64,000 bases of DNA from Clostridium sp. AWRP (GCF_004006395.2 NZ_CP029758.2:62001-126000); one strand, 5' to 3'. Shown: positions 7,927 to 21,092, numbered from the stretch's first letter. Notes: generated from the sequence alone by a model not told the origin. Numbers and translations are program-made.

Positions 7927-8467
7927 ATATTGTCCTATGTGTGGAGGAGAGTTAGAAGAAAGATACAGCTGGGATGAAGGTGGAGTACCTTATTGTCCTA
8001 AAGATGATATAATGTATTTTGATACTCCAAGACCTTGTGTGATAGTTGCTGTAATAAAGGAAAATAAAATATTGTTATTAAAACAAAGTTATATATTTAA
8101 ACATTCTAAAGTTTTATTGTCCGGATATGTTACAAATGGAGAAACAGTAGAAGAAACAGTACATAGAGAAGTATTTGAAGAAGCAGGGCTTAAGGTAAAG
8201 GATTTAAAATATTTAGGAAGTGAATATGTAAAAAATAACAATAAGGAAATAATAATGCTTACTTTTATGGCCAAGTATGATGGTGGAAATATAAAAAAAT
8301 CCGCAGAAGTGGAATGGGTAAATTGGGGATATATAGAAGATGCATTGTGTGAAATGAAAGAGGATGAGATTGGAAAGAGAATAGTTAGAAAGGTTTTAAA
8401 AGAATTAGGTTATACTGGAGAAAAAGCCTATAGATGTGATAATAATAATTGTCACACAGATAGTTAA
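7916..8467 (+). CDS. NUDIX hydrolase with N-terminal zinc ribbon
   Basis: 183 aa. A zinc-ribbon-like start (CPMCGG...YCPKDD) precedes a NUDIX domain with the full box from GYVTNGE to REVFEEAGL. This domain pair resembles NADH pyrophosphatase (NudC) and relatives that hydrolyse nucleoside diphosphate derivatives; here the protein is shorter and the substrate is open. Start could be ATG 7916 or GTG 7910; neither has a well-placed ribosome site (see the hairpin entry). The C-terminus ends CDNNNCHTDS, a polar tail. Confidence 0.8.
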   Translation: MKFKYCPMCGGELEERYSWDEGGVPYCPKDDIMYFDTPRPCVIVAVIKENKILLLKQSYIFKHSKVLLSGYVTNGETVEETVHREVFEEAGLKVKDLKYLGSEYVKNNNKEIIMLTFMAKYDGGNIKKSAEVEWVNWGYIEDALCEMKEDEIGKRIVRKVLKELGYTGEKAYRCDNNNCHTDS

Positions 8468-8486
8468 ATACAAGGAGGGGGAAAAC

Positions 8487-9170
8487 ATGGCTAAATATAT
8501 ACCACAAGTAGATGGAATTGAAAGAAAGCATATGATTAGAGTACCTGAAGTTATTAGAGAGGCAAGTGGAATAAGAATATTTGGAAAAAGGCTAAAGTCT
8601 TTTTTATTTACTACGGATGTAGCTATTATAAAAAATACTGATGCAGATGCAGTTATTGCTGTATACCCGTTTACACCACAGCCGCTTATAACACATGCAA
8701 TTATTTTGTCCGCAGATATACCTGTTTTTTGTGGGGTTGGAAGCGGAATTTCAACAGCCAAAAGAATTTTAAATTTAGCATTAGATGCAGAATTTAAAGG
8801 TGCCATGGGAGTTGTTGTAAATAGTCCTACATCTAATGAAGTCATAGAACAAATGAGAGATAGCATAGATATACCAATAATAGTAACTATAGTATCTGAA
8901 TACGAGGATGTACAAAAGAGAATAGAAGCAGGAGCTACTATAATAAATGTATCTGGAGCTGAGAAAACTGCTAAAATAGTTAAAAAAGTTAGAAGTCAAT
9001 ATCCTAATTTCCCAATAATAGCTACAGGAGGACCTACAGAGGAAAATATAAGAGAAACTATACTTGCAGGAGCTAATGCTATAGCTTTTACGCCTCCTAC
9101 TTCGGGTGAAATTTTAAGAAAAATTATGAATGAACATAGGAAAAAATATAAAAATGGAAGACCAGAATAA
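8487..9170 (+). CDS. TIM-barrel protein of ribulose-phosphate-binding type, function unknown
   Basis: 227 aa. Repeating beta-alpha units (AVIAVYPF, IPVFCGVGSG, AMGVVVNSP, IPIIVTIVS, ATIINVSGAEK, FPIIATGGPTEENI, ANAIAFTPP) define a complete (beta/alpha)8 barrel. The Gly-rich IATGGPTEENIRETILAGANAIAFTP near the C-terminus looks like the phosphate-binding end of such barrels. Often labelled only as hydrolase in clostridia; I see no basis for a specific reaction. Start ATG 8487 has AAGGAGGGGG 8 nt upstream and lies 20 nt after the NUDIX stop, so the two are likely cotranscribed. Confidence 0.7.
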   Translation: MAKYIPQVDGIERKHMIRVPEVIREASGIRIFGKRLKSFLFTTDVAIIKNTDADAVIAVYPFTPQPLITHAIILSADIPVFCGVGSGISTAKRILNLALDAEFKGAMGVVVNSPTSNEVIEQMRDSIDIPIIVTIVSEYEDVQKRIEAGATIINVSGAEKTAKIVKKVRSQYPNFPIIATGGPTEENIRETILAGANAIAFTPPTSGEILRKIMNEHRKKYKNGRPE

Positions 9171-9245
9171 ATATTTACAGTATATTATAGGGAGAGGAGT
9201 AACTACTTTTATTTTGATTATTTAAAAATAAAAGATTAAATTAGT

Positions 9246-10028
9246 ATGAAGGGTATTTTATATTATTTTAGTGGTACGGGAAATACTAAGTGGGTGGCGG
9301 ATAGATTTAAAGAAAAATTTCAGTTTTATAACATAGATATAGACTTAGCATATATTCAATCTGTAGAAGAGAGGAAAATAGAAAAATATGATTTCATAAT
9401 CATTGGCTTTCCTGTCCATTGGAAATTACCACCTAAAATTGTAACAAATTTTTTAAATAGACTAAATAATACAAAAGAAAATACAAGGGCTATAGTATAT
9501 TCTACACAAGGTGCTTCATCATCTTCAGCGTCTTGTTTTGTTGCAGGATGTTTAAAAAAGAAAGGATATGTACCAGATATACAGGTTAGCATAAAAATGC
9601 CTAATAATTTTTACTTCTTTATAGGTAAAAAATATAATGAAAGTGAAATAGAAAATTTGCTTGTTTCTGTTGATAAAAAGATTACAAATATAGTAGAAAG
9701 TTTTATAAAGGGAAGGATTGTAAAAGAATCTAATTCTTTAATAAGGCTTCAATTTAGTAAAGTACTGCACAGCGTGTTCAAAGGTAGGGTACCTAAATTA
9801 TCTAGAAATATATCATCAACTAAAGATTGTGTTAAATGTGGATTATGTCTTAGAAATTGTCCTCAAGGTAATATAACATTTGAAAATGGACATGCAGTTT
9901 TTCATAGTAAATGTATTTTATGCTTAAGATGTATACATATATGCCCAATAAATGCAATAAGATATAGAGGTAAGAAAATAGAACAAACTCAAAAAAATAT
10001 TATACAGGTATTAGATCTGAATAAATAA
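9246..10028 (+). CDS. EFR1-type flavodoxin / 2[4Fe-4S] ferredoxin fusion
   Basis: 260 aa. Flavodoxin-like N-terminus with the FMN phosphate loop YYFSGTGNTKWVA and a conserved IIIGFPVHWKLPP; C-terminus from ~residue 195 carries two CxxCxxC...CP clusters (CVKCGLCLRNCP, CILCLRCIHICP). A soluble electron-transfer protein expected to pass electrons between Fe-S and flavin partners; family function is not established. No clear Shine-Dalgarno before the ATG. The gene stands alone and ends with a terminator. Confidence 0.85.
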   Translation: MKGILYYFSGTGNTKWVADRFKEKFQFYNIDIDLAYIQSVEERKIEKYDFIIIGFPVHWKLPPKIVTNFLNRLNNTKENTRAIVYSTQGASSSSASCFVAGCLKKKGYVPDIQVSIKMPNNFYFFIGKKYNESEIENLLVSVDKKITNIVESFIKGRIVKESNSLIRLQFSKVLHSVFKGRVPKLSRNISSTKDCVKCGLCLRNCPQGNITFENGHAVFHSKCILCLRCIHICPINAIRYRGKKIEQTQKNIIQVLDLNK

Positions 10029-10051
10029 ATTTTTGATACTGAATTACACAA

Positions 10052-10087
10052 GTAGCTTCTAACAATTCTAATGTTAGAGGCTATTTT
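10052..10087 (+). terminator. Terminator-like hairpin after EFR1 gene
   Basis: AGTAGCTTCTAACA pairs along 14 bp (two wobbles) with TGTTAGAGGCTATT; the T run is short. Confidence 0.6.
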
Positions 10088-10147
10088 AGAATTAAATTTT
10101 TTAGCTTGGGAATAATAAAAATACAATATTTTTCAGGAGTGAGTTTT

Positions 10148-10333
10148 ATGATTTCAGCCCAAGATAAAAGAATTGTTGCAGAAAATTGTAAGGAATATGA
10201 ATCTAAAAATAGTATTCTGGGATTGCAGGTAAGCTATATTTCAGGAAGTTGCAGTAATTGTGTGAATTTTGTAAATAACAAATGCAGTAAAGATTTGCTT
10301 TACAAAATTGAACAAGTGATAAGTATGAATTAA
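10148..10333 (+). CDS. Four-cysteine mini-protein A, unknown function
   Basis: 61 aa. Cysteines at 14, 35, 38 and 46 (C-x20-C-x2-C-x7-C), consistent with one zinc or Fe-S site, and a KDLLYK tail. Start ATG 10148 has CAGGAGTGAG upstream; a longer frame from 10106 has no ribosome site. The next gene is a paralogue with the same spacing, 26 nt downstream. I do not recognise a named family. Confidence 0.65.
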   Translation: MISAQDKRIVAENCKEYESKNSILGLQVSYISGSCSNCVNFVNNKCSKDLLYKIEQVISMN

Positions 10334-10359
10334 ATTTAACAGTGAAAGGGGCAGCTAAA

Positions 10360-10548
10360 ATGGAAAGTATAGGGCAAATGGTAGGTGTTGCTAATTCTTG
10401 TCCGGGATATGAAAGAAAAAATATTTCATTTAATTCTGGCATAGGAAATTCTGACACCAAAAGCTGTACTAATTGCAGAAACTTGCAAAATGGTATATGT
10501 ATTAAGGATCTTTATGATAAAGTCTTAACCAGTTTAGATCAAACATAG
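10360..10548 (+). CDS. Four-cysteine mini-protein B, paralogue of A
   Basis: 62 aa. Cysteines at 14, 36, 39 and 47 (C-x21-C-x2-C-x7-C) and the shared motif SCxNCxNxxNxxCxKDLY align with mini-protein A. Start ATG 10360 with AAAGGGG upstream. The conserved cysteine spacing across otherwise different sequences argues that both are real and bind a metal or cluster. They lie between the EFR1 redox gene and the serine operon, but no functional link can be read directly. Confidence 0.65.
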   Translation: MESIGQMVGVANSCPGYERKNISFNSGIGNSDTKSCTNCRNLQNGICIKDLYDKVLTSLDQT

Positions 10549-10586
10549 TTATTAAAAAATTATTTTTCTAATTTTAAAAATATGTA

Positions 10587-10615
10587 TTGACATATAAAAA
10601 TATAAACTATATAAT
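10587..10615 (+). promoter_or_regulatory. Promoter of the serine operon
   Basis: Perfect TTGACA (10587-10592), 17-nt spacer, TATAAT (10610-10615), just before the first T-box leader. No second promoter is seen between the two T-boxes, so both are probably read in one transcript. Confidence 0.85.
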
Positions 10616-10639
10616 GATACCAATGAAAGACAAACGTTA

Positions 10640-10868
10640 GCAAATTTGATATTATTCTATGAAGAGAATAGTAACATGAGTTAGGTAATAGAGAGTCAGT
10701 GAAAGGTGTAAACTGATACCGATGCTTTTGTGAATCCGCCTCGGAGAATTATTATGATGAATAATACGGAAAAACCGTTATTTTAATGAGAGAGTTATAT
10801 TATATAACTAATAAGGGTGGCAACGCGAACCAATCGTCCCTATGTGGGATTTGATTGGTTCTTTTTTA
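10640..10868 (+). promoter_or_regulatory. T-box riboswitch 1, serine (UCC specifier)
   Basis: Contains the T-box sequence AAGGGTGGCAACGCG (10813-10827), stem I elements (AGAGAGTCAGTG...GTGAATCC), and a terminator in which GAACCAATC pairs with GATTGGTTC before a T run. The specifier position in GTGAATCCGCC gives TCC (10735-10737), a serine codon read by tRNA-Ser(GGA). Uncharged tRNA-Ser would stabilise the antiterminator and switch on serine synthesis. Confidence 0.92.
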
Positions 10869-10911
10869 TTTATAGTAAATTCTCATATGTTAAATGTTTT
10901 GCTAATAGTAT

Positions 10912-11145
10912 TTCAAATTTAATATTATTCTATGAAGAGAATAGTAGCGTAAGTTAGGTAGTAGAGAGTCAGTGGAAGGTGTAAACTGATACCGATACTT
11001 TTGTGAATCCACCTCAGAGAATTATTATGATGAATAATACGGAAAAACCGTTATTTTAATGAGAGGGTTATATTATTATAACCAACAAGGGTGGCAACGC
11101 GAGGCAATCGTCCCTAAGGGGATTTGGTTGGCTTTTATTTTTTAC
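10912..11145 (+). promoter_or_regulatory. T-box riboswitch 2, serine (UCC specifier)
   Basis: A near copy of T-box 1: same stem I frame, specifier TCC (11008-11010) and T-box AAGGGTGGCAACGCG (11087-11101). Its terminator stem is weaker than in copy 1 (one G-G mismatch and a bulge) but still ends in T-rich sequence. Two units in series should sharpen the response, because transcription must pass both. Confidence 0.9.
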
Positions 11146-11229
11146 AACACGCGCTTTATCAGTGTAGAACTTTAAATTGTTAAATAACATTAGATTATTA
11201 ATTAAATAAATTTATTTGGAGGTAAAAAT

Positions 11230-12300
11230 ATGCATAAGAAATTATTTATTCCTGGACCAGTAGAAGTTAGAGAAGATGTATTAGAGAAAATGGCTACACC
11301 TATGATAGGACATAGGAGTAAAGAAGCTTCAAAGCTTCAAAGAGACATTAGTGACAAAATGAGAAAAGTATTTCATACAAAGGAGGAAATTTTACTTTCA
11401 ACATCATCTGGAACAGGACTTCTGGAAGGTGCTATAAGATGTAGTACAGCTAAGAGGGCAGCAGTTTTTTCAATAGGAGCTTTCGGAAAAAGATGGCATC
11501 AAATTGCAGAATGTAATAACGTACCAGCAGATTTGTATGAAGTAGAATGGGGTAAAGCAGCAGATGTTAATGAAATAGACAAAGCTTTAGCTACAGGTAA
11601 ATATGATTCACTTTGTATAACTCATAATGAAACTTCTACAGGAGTTATGAATCCAATAGAAGAAATAGCAGAAATAGTAAAAAAATATCCGGATATAGTA
11701 TGGTGTGTAGATACAGTTAGTTCCATGGGAGGCACTAAAATAGAAGTGGATAAGCTTGGCATCGATATATGTTTGACATCGAGCCAGAAAGCTTTAGGAC
11801 TTCCTCCAGGAATGGCTATATGCTCTTTTTCAAAAAAAGCAGTAGAAAGAGCAAAAAATGTAAAGTTTAGAGGATATTATTTGGATTTACTTTCAATATA
11901 TAATTATATACAAAAGAAAGATTATCAATATCCATCTACTCCATCCCTTTCACATATGTTTGCAATGGATTATCAGTTGGATAGGATCTTAGAAGAGGGA
12001 CTTGAAAATAGATATAATAGACATTTGGAAATGGCTAAATATGTGAGAGAATGGGCTAAAAAGTATTTTGAATTATTTGCAGATGAAAGATATCTTTCAA
12101 ATACTCTTACTAATATAAAGAATACTAGGGACATAGATGTAGCAGAACTTAATAAAAAGTTGGGCGAAAGAGGATTCCAGATATCAAATGGATACGGAAA
12201 ATTAAAAGGAAAAGCATTTAGAATAGCTCATATGGCTGATTGTACTCTGGATGATATAAAAGAACTTTTGGAAAATATTAATGACATATTAGGATTATAA
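11230..12300 (+). CDS. serC: Class V aminotransferase, probable phosphoserine aminotransferase
   Basis: 356 aa PLP enzyme of the alanine-glyoxylate/serine-pyruvate branch. Opening KLFIPGPVEVREDVLEKM, Gly/Ser phosphate pocket (STSSGTGLLEGA), Asp in WCVDTVSSMGG, and the PLP lysine in LTSSQKALGLPPG. It is not the classical SerC fold subgroup, but its place after serine T-boxes and directly before serA makes conversion of 3-phosphohydroxypyruvate to phosphoserine the likely role. GGAGG precedes the ATG by 8 nt. No serB-type phosphatase is in the window. Confidence 0.82.
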   Translation: MHKKLFIPGPVEVREDVLEKMATPMIGHRSKEASKLQRDISDKMRKVFHTKEEILLSTSSGTGLLEGAIRCSTAKRAAVFSIGAFGKRWHQIAECNNVPADLYEVEWGKAADVNEIDKALATGKYDSLCITHNETSTGVMNPIEEIAEIVKKYPDIVWCVDTVSSMGGTKIEVDKLGIDICLTSSQKALGLPPGMAICSFSKKAVERAKNVKFRGYYLDLLSIYNYIQKKDYQYPSTPSLSHMFAMDYQLDRILEEGLENRYNRHLEMAKYVREWAKKYFELFADERYLSNTLTNIKNTRDIDVAELNKKLGERGFQISNGYGKLKGKAFRIAHMADCTLDDIKELLENINDILGL

Positions 12301-12320
12301 GTTTTAAGGGGGCTAGGGAA

Positions 12321-13247
12321 ATGATAAAAGTATTAGTTAGTGATGGAATGGAAAAAGAAGCTTTAAATAAATTAATAGAAGATGGTTATGAAGTTGTAGA
12401 CAAACATTTTGAAGAAGATGAATTAAAAGAAAAAATAAAAGAATTTGATGTAATAGTAGTTAGATCTGCTACTAAAATAAGAAAACCACTTATAGATGAA
12501 GCTAAAAAAGGTAATTTAAGACTTATAATAAGAGGTGGGGTTGGAGTAGATAATATAGATGTAAAGTATGCTACTCAAAATGGAATAACAGTTAGAAATA
12601 CTCCAAATGCTAGTACTGTGTCAGTAGCGGAGCTTACTATGGGGCACATATTTGCAGTATCAAGATATATTAATATAGCAAATGTAACTATGAGAGATGG
12701 AAAATGGGAGAAAAAGAAATATAAAGGTGTAGAATTGTATGGAAAAACATTGGGCCTTATAGGATTTGGAAGAATTGCAAAAGAGGTTGCAAAGAGAGCA
12801 GCTGCTATGGGAATGAGGATAATATATACAGACATTCTTGGTATGGCAAAGGGATATAATAATTATGAATTCTGTGAACTCAACGATTTGTTAAAGAAGG
12901 CAGATTATATATCTGTTCATATACCTTTTAATAAGGAGCAGGGAGCTGTAGTAGGAGAAAAAGAATTCAACATTATGAAAGATGGAGTTTTTGTAATAAA
13001 CTGTGCAAGAGGTGGAGTTATAGATGAGAAAGCTCTAGCAAAGGCATTAAATACAGGAAAGGTAGCAGGAGCTGCACTAGATGTATTTGAAAATGAGCCT
13101 AAACCATGTGAAGAACTCTTAAATAATGATAGAGTATCAGTAACACCTCATATAGGTGGTTCAACAGTTGAAGCTCAAAAGAGAATTGGAATGGAAATTG
13201 TAGATATAGTTAAAAAATGTTTAGATAAAAATTTGGTTAATGCATAA
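12321..13247 (+). CDS. serA: D-3-phosphoglycerate dehydrogenase, short form
   Basis: 308 aa. NAD-binding fold GLIGFGRIAKEVAKRA, substrate Arg in IRGGVGVDNID, catalytic Arg in CARGGVIDE, Glu in DVFENEPKP and His in TPHIGGSTVEA. It lacks the C-terminal ACT domain of long SerA, so direct serine feedback is unlikely and control probably rests on the T-boxes. It starts 20 nt after the aminotransferase gene. First step of serine synthesis from glycolytic 3-phosphoglycerate. Confidence 0.93.
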   Translation: MIKVLVSDGMEKEALNKLIEDGYEVVDKHFEEDELKEKIKEFDVIVVRSATKIRKPLIDEAKKGNLRLIIRGGVGVDNIDVKYATQNGITVRNTPNASTVSVAELTMGHIFAVSRYINIANVTMRDGKWEKKKYKGVELYGKTLGLIGFGRIAKEVAKRAAAMGMRIIYTDILGMAKGYNNYEFCELNDLLKKADYISVHIPFNKEQGAVVGEKEFNIMKDGVFVINCARGGVIDEKALAKALNTGKVAGAALDVFENEPKPCEELLNNDRVSVTPHIGGSTVEAQKRIGMEIVDIVKKCLDKNLVNA

Positions 13248-13258
13248 GGAGGACTAAA

Positions 13259-14509
13259 ATGGCAACTTTAAAAGCCTTCAAAGCCATAAGACCAAGGGAA
13301 GATGCAGCTTGTAAAATAGCTGCACTTCCCTATGATGTTATGAATAGTGAAGAGGCAAGAGAAATGGCAAAAGACAATGCATATTCTTTTTTGCATATAG
13401 ATAAAGCTGAAATTGATTTAGACAGAAATATAGATCCTTATGATAAAAAAGTATATGAAAAGGCAAATGAAAATTTGCAAAACATGATAAATAATAATTT
13501 GCTTATAAAAGATAATAAGAAAAATCTATATATATATAGACTGATCAGAAATGGAAAGGCACAGACAGGTATAGTAGGATGTACTTCCATAGATGATTAT
13601 ATTGATAATAAAATAAAAAAGCATGAATTTACAAGAAAAGACAAGGAACAGGATAGAATAAACCATGTTGATACTTGTGATGCAAATACAGGACCAATTT
13701 TTTTGACATATAGATATAATGAAAAAATTAATAATATAGTAGATAAATGGACTAATGAAAAAAAACCGGTTTATGATTTTGTAGCTGAGGACGGCGTTAC
13801 AAATACTGTATGGGTTATAGATGATGACAAGGTAATAGATACTATTTGTCAGTTGTTTAATAATATAGACAGTCTTTATATAGCAGATGGTCATCATAGG
13901 ACAGCTTCTGCAGTTAAAGTTGGTATTAAAAGAAGAAAGGAAAATCCAGGTTACAAGGGAGATGAAGAATTTAATTTCTTTCTGTCTGTACTTTTTCCAG
14001 ATTCAGAGTTAAGTATCATGGATTATAACAGAGTTGTAAAAGATTTGAATGGCCTTACCCGTGATGAATATATGAATAAGATTTCAAAAAAGTTTAATGT
14101 GAAAGAATATGAAGGTAAAGATCCTTATAGACCTTCTAAGAAACATACTTATGGTATGTATTTAGATGGAAAGTGGTATGAGATTGAAGCAAAAGAGGGT
14201 ACTTATGATCCTTGTGATGTTGTTGAAAAACTAGATGCTTCTGTACTTCAAAATAACTTATTGAACCCAATTCTTGGGATAGATGATCCGCGTACAAATC
14301 CTAGAATTGATTTTGTAGGAGGAATAAGGGGACTTAATGAATTAGAAAAAAGGGTAGATAAGGAGAGACAAGGAGTTGCTTTTTCAATGTATCCAACTAC
14401 ATTAGATGACCTAATGGGAATTGCTGACGCGGGAAAAGTAATGCCTCCTAAATCCACCTGGTTTGAACCTAAACTTAGAAGTGGTTTATTCATTCATGAA
14501 TTAAAGTAA
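13259..14509 (+). CDS. DUF1015 family protein
   Basis: 416 aa, full length. Family signatures LKAFKAIRPREDAACKIAALPYDVMNSEEAREMA at the start, YIADGHHRTASAVKV in the middle (the DGHHR motif is the hallmark) and MPPKSTWFEPKLRSGLFI at the end. Function is not established, although DUF1015 proteins are commonly encoded with serA/serC in clostridia and in archaea. It begins 11 nt after serA with AGGAGG, so it is part of the serine operon. DGHHR resembles ParB/Srx-like nucleotide sites, which would allow a kinase or nuclease role; that is inference. Confidence 0.9.
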   Translation: MATLKAFKAIRPREDAACKIAALPYDVMNSEEAREMAKDNAYSFLHIDKAEIDLDRNIDPYDKKVYEKANENLQNMINNNLLIKDNKKNLYIYRLIRNGKAQTGIVGCTSIDDYIDNKIKKHEFTRKDKEQDRINHVDTCDANTGPIFLTYRYNEKINNIVDKWTNEKKPVYDFVAEDGVTNTVWVIDDDKVIDTICQLFNNIDSLYIADGHHRTASAVKVGIKRRKENPGYKGDEEFNFFLSVLFPDSELSIMDYNRVVKDLNGLTRDEYMNKISKKFNVKEYEGKDPYRPSKKHTYGMYLDGKWYEIEAKEGTYDPCDVVEKLDASVLQNNLLNPILGIDDPRTNPRIDFVGGIRGLNELEKRVDKERQGVAFSMYPTTLDDLMGIADAGKVMPPKSTWFEPKLRSGLFIHELK

Positions 14510-14518
14510 ATATCATAT

Positions 14519-14553
14519 AAAGCTTCAGCCTGGTTAGGTTGGAGCTTTTATTT
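14519..14553 (+). terminator. Terminator of the serine operon
   Basis: 13-bp stem AAAGCTTCAGCCT / AGGTTGGAGCTTT with wobbles, loop GGTT, then TTATTTAA. Confidence 0.8.
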
Positions 14554-14736
14554 AATGGAAAGACTATTATAACTAATATTAAGGAAGAAAAAGCATTTTT
14601 ACTGATAAAATAATAGCCATTTTTTATGTTATAATTAATTAAGAAAGTTTAATTTCAAATTAGTATATACAAAAATATAAGAATTAATTTTTAAATTGGA
14701 ATTTCTATAGTATTGATTTAATTGGGAGAGATAGAA

Positions 14737-15681
14737 ATGCTTAAAGAACAACTTGTAACCATTAGTTTAGTTAGTGGGAGTAATAGTGAATATATAATAA
14801 GGGATAACTGTGGCATAACTTTAGGACGGGTATTCATAATTGAAATTTCCTCTAAAAATAAATGCTGTATACTTAGAATAAAATTTTATAAGTGGGGGGA
14901 GTCTAGTTACAGGTTGCTTAAAAATTCACTTAGTATATTTGTAGAAATACTTTTTAAAAATGCTAATTTAAATAAAATAAATATATTAGCAGATGAAGAT
15001 ATAAATATAGCTGCATTTACAGATCTAGGATTTGAACTTGAAGGTATAATAGCAAATAGTATTAAGTCTGATTCTGGATATAAGAATGAAATATTATTTG
15101 GATTACAACTGGATAAATTTAAAAACATAAGCATTAATAGGGGATTACATATAAAAGGTAGTAAGATAAATATTTCAGTACTAACACCAGAAAATGCAGA
15201 AAGTGTACTAAATTATTATATAAAGAATAAAGATTATCTGAGTAAATTTGAGCCTGATCGTGAAAAAAATTTTTATACTTTAGATATTCAAAAGAGGATT
15301 TTAATTGAAAGTTACAGGGAATTTTTGAGCGGCAAAAGTGTGAATCTTGGAATATATAAAGATAAAACGTTTATAGGAAAGATACAGATATCTAATATAG
15401 TTATGGGAGTGTTTAAAAGCGCATTTGTAGGATATTCTATAGATGAAGATGAGCAGGGGAAGGGATATATGAAAGAGGCATTAAAATTAACTCTTGAGTA
15501 TGCCTTTAATGAAATGGACCTTCATAGAATAGAAGCTTCTACATTAGTAGATAATATAAGATCTCAGAAAGTTCTTTTAAGTTGTGGGTTTAAGGAAATT
15601 GGATTGAATGAAAAGTACATATTTATAAATGGAAAATGGCAAGATCATTTAACTTTTAGTAAGATTAATCCAAGAGGATAA
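14737..15681 (+). CDS. Two-domain GNAT acetyltransferase, RimJ/RimL type
   Basis: 314 aa. The C-terminal ~170 residues form a RimJ/L-type GNAT domain: VGYSIDEDEQGKGYMKEAL contains the acetyl-CoA loop, followed by DLHRIEASTLVDNIRSQKVLLSCGF. The N-terminal ~135 residues resemble a degenerate GNAT (LGRVFIIEISSKN, then DLGFELEGIIANSIK) without a clear CoA loop. Start ATG 14737 has GGGAGAG upstream. A single-gene unit between the serine terminator and rRNA operon 1. Substrate unknown (protein N-terminus or small amine). Confidence 0.8.
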   Translation: MLKEQLVTISLVSGSNSEYIIRDNCGITLGRVFIIEISSKNKCCILRIKFYKWGESSYRLLKNSLSIFVEILFKNANLNKINILADEDINIAAFTDLGFELEGIIANSIKSDSGYKNEILFGLQLDKFKNISINRGLHIKGSKINISVLTPENAESVLNYYIKNKDYLSKFEPDREKNFYTLDIQKRILIESYREFLSGKSVNLGIYKDKTFIGKIQISNIVMGVFKSAFVGYSIDEDEQGKGYMKEALKLTLEYAFNEMDLHRIEASTLVDNIRSQKVLLSCGFKEIGLNEKYIFINGKWQDHLTFSKINPRG

Positions 15682-15850
15682 TAAAGTAAGGTTTGGTCCT
15701 TAAAAGCAGGAGTTTGTAAGTATAAATTACATAAACATATCCATGTGTATCTTTATATAAAAAATGTAGAAATAAATAGAATATAGAAGTATTAGTGATG
15801 TAAACTTAAAATTTTTAAGTTATTATGTATTATGGAACCTTAACCTGTGG

Positions 15851-15949
15851 TATAATAGTCTTCGTTGTCTTGAGAAAAAAGATTTCGGCCAATATATTTT
15901 ATAAGAAATAAAAAAACATGTTGACAGATTAGAACTCAGATGATATACT
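15851..15949 (+). promoter_or_regulatory. rRNA operon 1 promoters
   Basis: P2 is perfect: TTGACA (15921-15926), 17 nt, TATACT (15944-15949), conserved in all three operons. A TATAAT at 15851-15856 followed by TTCGTTGTC may be an upstream P1, but its -35 is poor. Upstream DNA from 15682 is A/T-rich and carries a block shared with operon 3 (15732-15752). No gene is present in 15682-16103. Confidence 0.85.
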
Positions 15950-15955
15950 ATAAAA

Positions 15956-16001
15956 GCTGTCGAAGTGAGACAGCAAAATGATCCTTGAAAATTAAACAGA
16001 G
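15956..16001 (+). promoter_or_regulatory. rRNA leader: first hairpin and 16S processing arm with boxA-like motif
   Basis: GCTGTC (15956-15961) pairs with GACAGC (15969-15974) right at the expected transcript start; operons 2 and 3 keep the stem with G-U changes. The 24-nt arm 15978-16001 (containing TCCTTGAAAATTAAACAG, boxA-like) pairs at 23 of 24 positions with 17682-17705 beyond 16S, forming the RNase III processing stalk. Confidence 0.75.
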
Positions 16002-16103
16002 GAAGATATAAGTACAACTTATTTAGAATAAACCAGCAATTCTTTTGAGCTGCGAGAGCAGCTAAAAAAGTAATTTCGTAATAAGAAGAGTCAATACAAA
16101 CTT

Positions 16104-17616
<1,513 letters not shown>

Positions 17617-17831
17617 AGGGAGTCGAAAGATAGAGTATAATCTATCTTATAAATTGATGGTTTAAGTAAGTTTACAATCTACTCTGTTTAATTTTGAAGG
17701 ATCATAGATTCTTCTTTCATTTTGCAACCAATTAGGAAAGTAAAATGAAAAATTGTCCTTTGAAAATTGCACAGTAAATAAGAAATAAAGTAAAGCTAAG
17801 GTTATAATATAACCTTTGTAGATGATACAAA

Positions 17832-17951
17832 GAAAATTGGCAGTAACGAGTACAGCAAGGAAAAGACCGAATGAGGAGCGGAGTTTACTTATGTAAATGA
17901 GCACCGGAATGAGGTATTTGACGAAGCTGGACGAAGTTAATGACGATTTTC
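17832..17951 (+). repeat. 120-nt folded rrn spacer element, operon 1 16S-23S copy
   Basis: Closing arms 17832-17847 (GAAAATTGGCAGTAAC) and 17936-17951 (GTTAATGACGATTTTC) pair at 14 of 16 positions. Inside are GAGGAGCGGAG, a small TTTAC/GTAAA hairpin and the direct repeat GACGAAGCTGGACGAAG. The same element recurs in the 23S-5S spacer and in the other operons. There is no tRNA in this spacer. See findings. Confidence 0.8.
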
Positions 17952-17960
17952 GATAATGAA

Positions 17961-20850
<2,890 letters not shown>

Positions 20851-20962
20851 AATAAAAAGCGAAAGAAAAAAGTTTACTGTGCAATTTTGAGAGGACAGAA
20901 ACAATTGAGAATTGATAGTTGACAATTTACAATTGTTATGACCTTAAAAAAGCAATATAAAA

Positions 20963-21082
20963 GAAAATTGGTAGTAACGAGTACAGCGAGGAAAATGATG
21001 AACGAGGAGCGGAACTTACTAAAGTAATTGAGCACCGGAGTGAGTTGTTTGACGAAGCTGGACGAAGTTAATAACAATTTTC
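20963..21082 (+). repeat. 120-nt folded rrn spacer element, operon 1 23S-5S copy
   Basis: Arms 20963-20978 and 21067-21082 pair at 14 of 16 positions. Relative to the 16S-23S copy, a C-G pair became U-A and a U-G became U-A, so pairing is kept by paired changes. Confidence 0.8.
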
Positions 21083-21092
21083 GATAATAAAA

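Noticed and set aside
8405..8866. Minus-strand 153-aa frame with hydrophobic segments
   Set aside because: Antisense to the NUDIX and TIM-barrel genes, no ribosome site, no family resemblance.
13526..13897. Minus-strand 123-aa hydrophobic frame
   Set aside because: Antisense shadow of the DUF1015 gene, rich in Ile/Tyr because of A/T-rich codons opposite.
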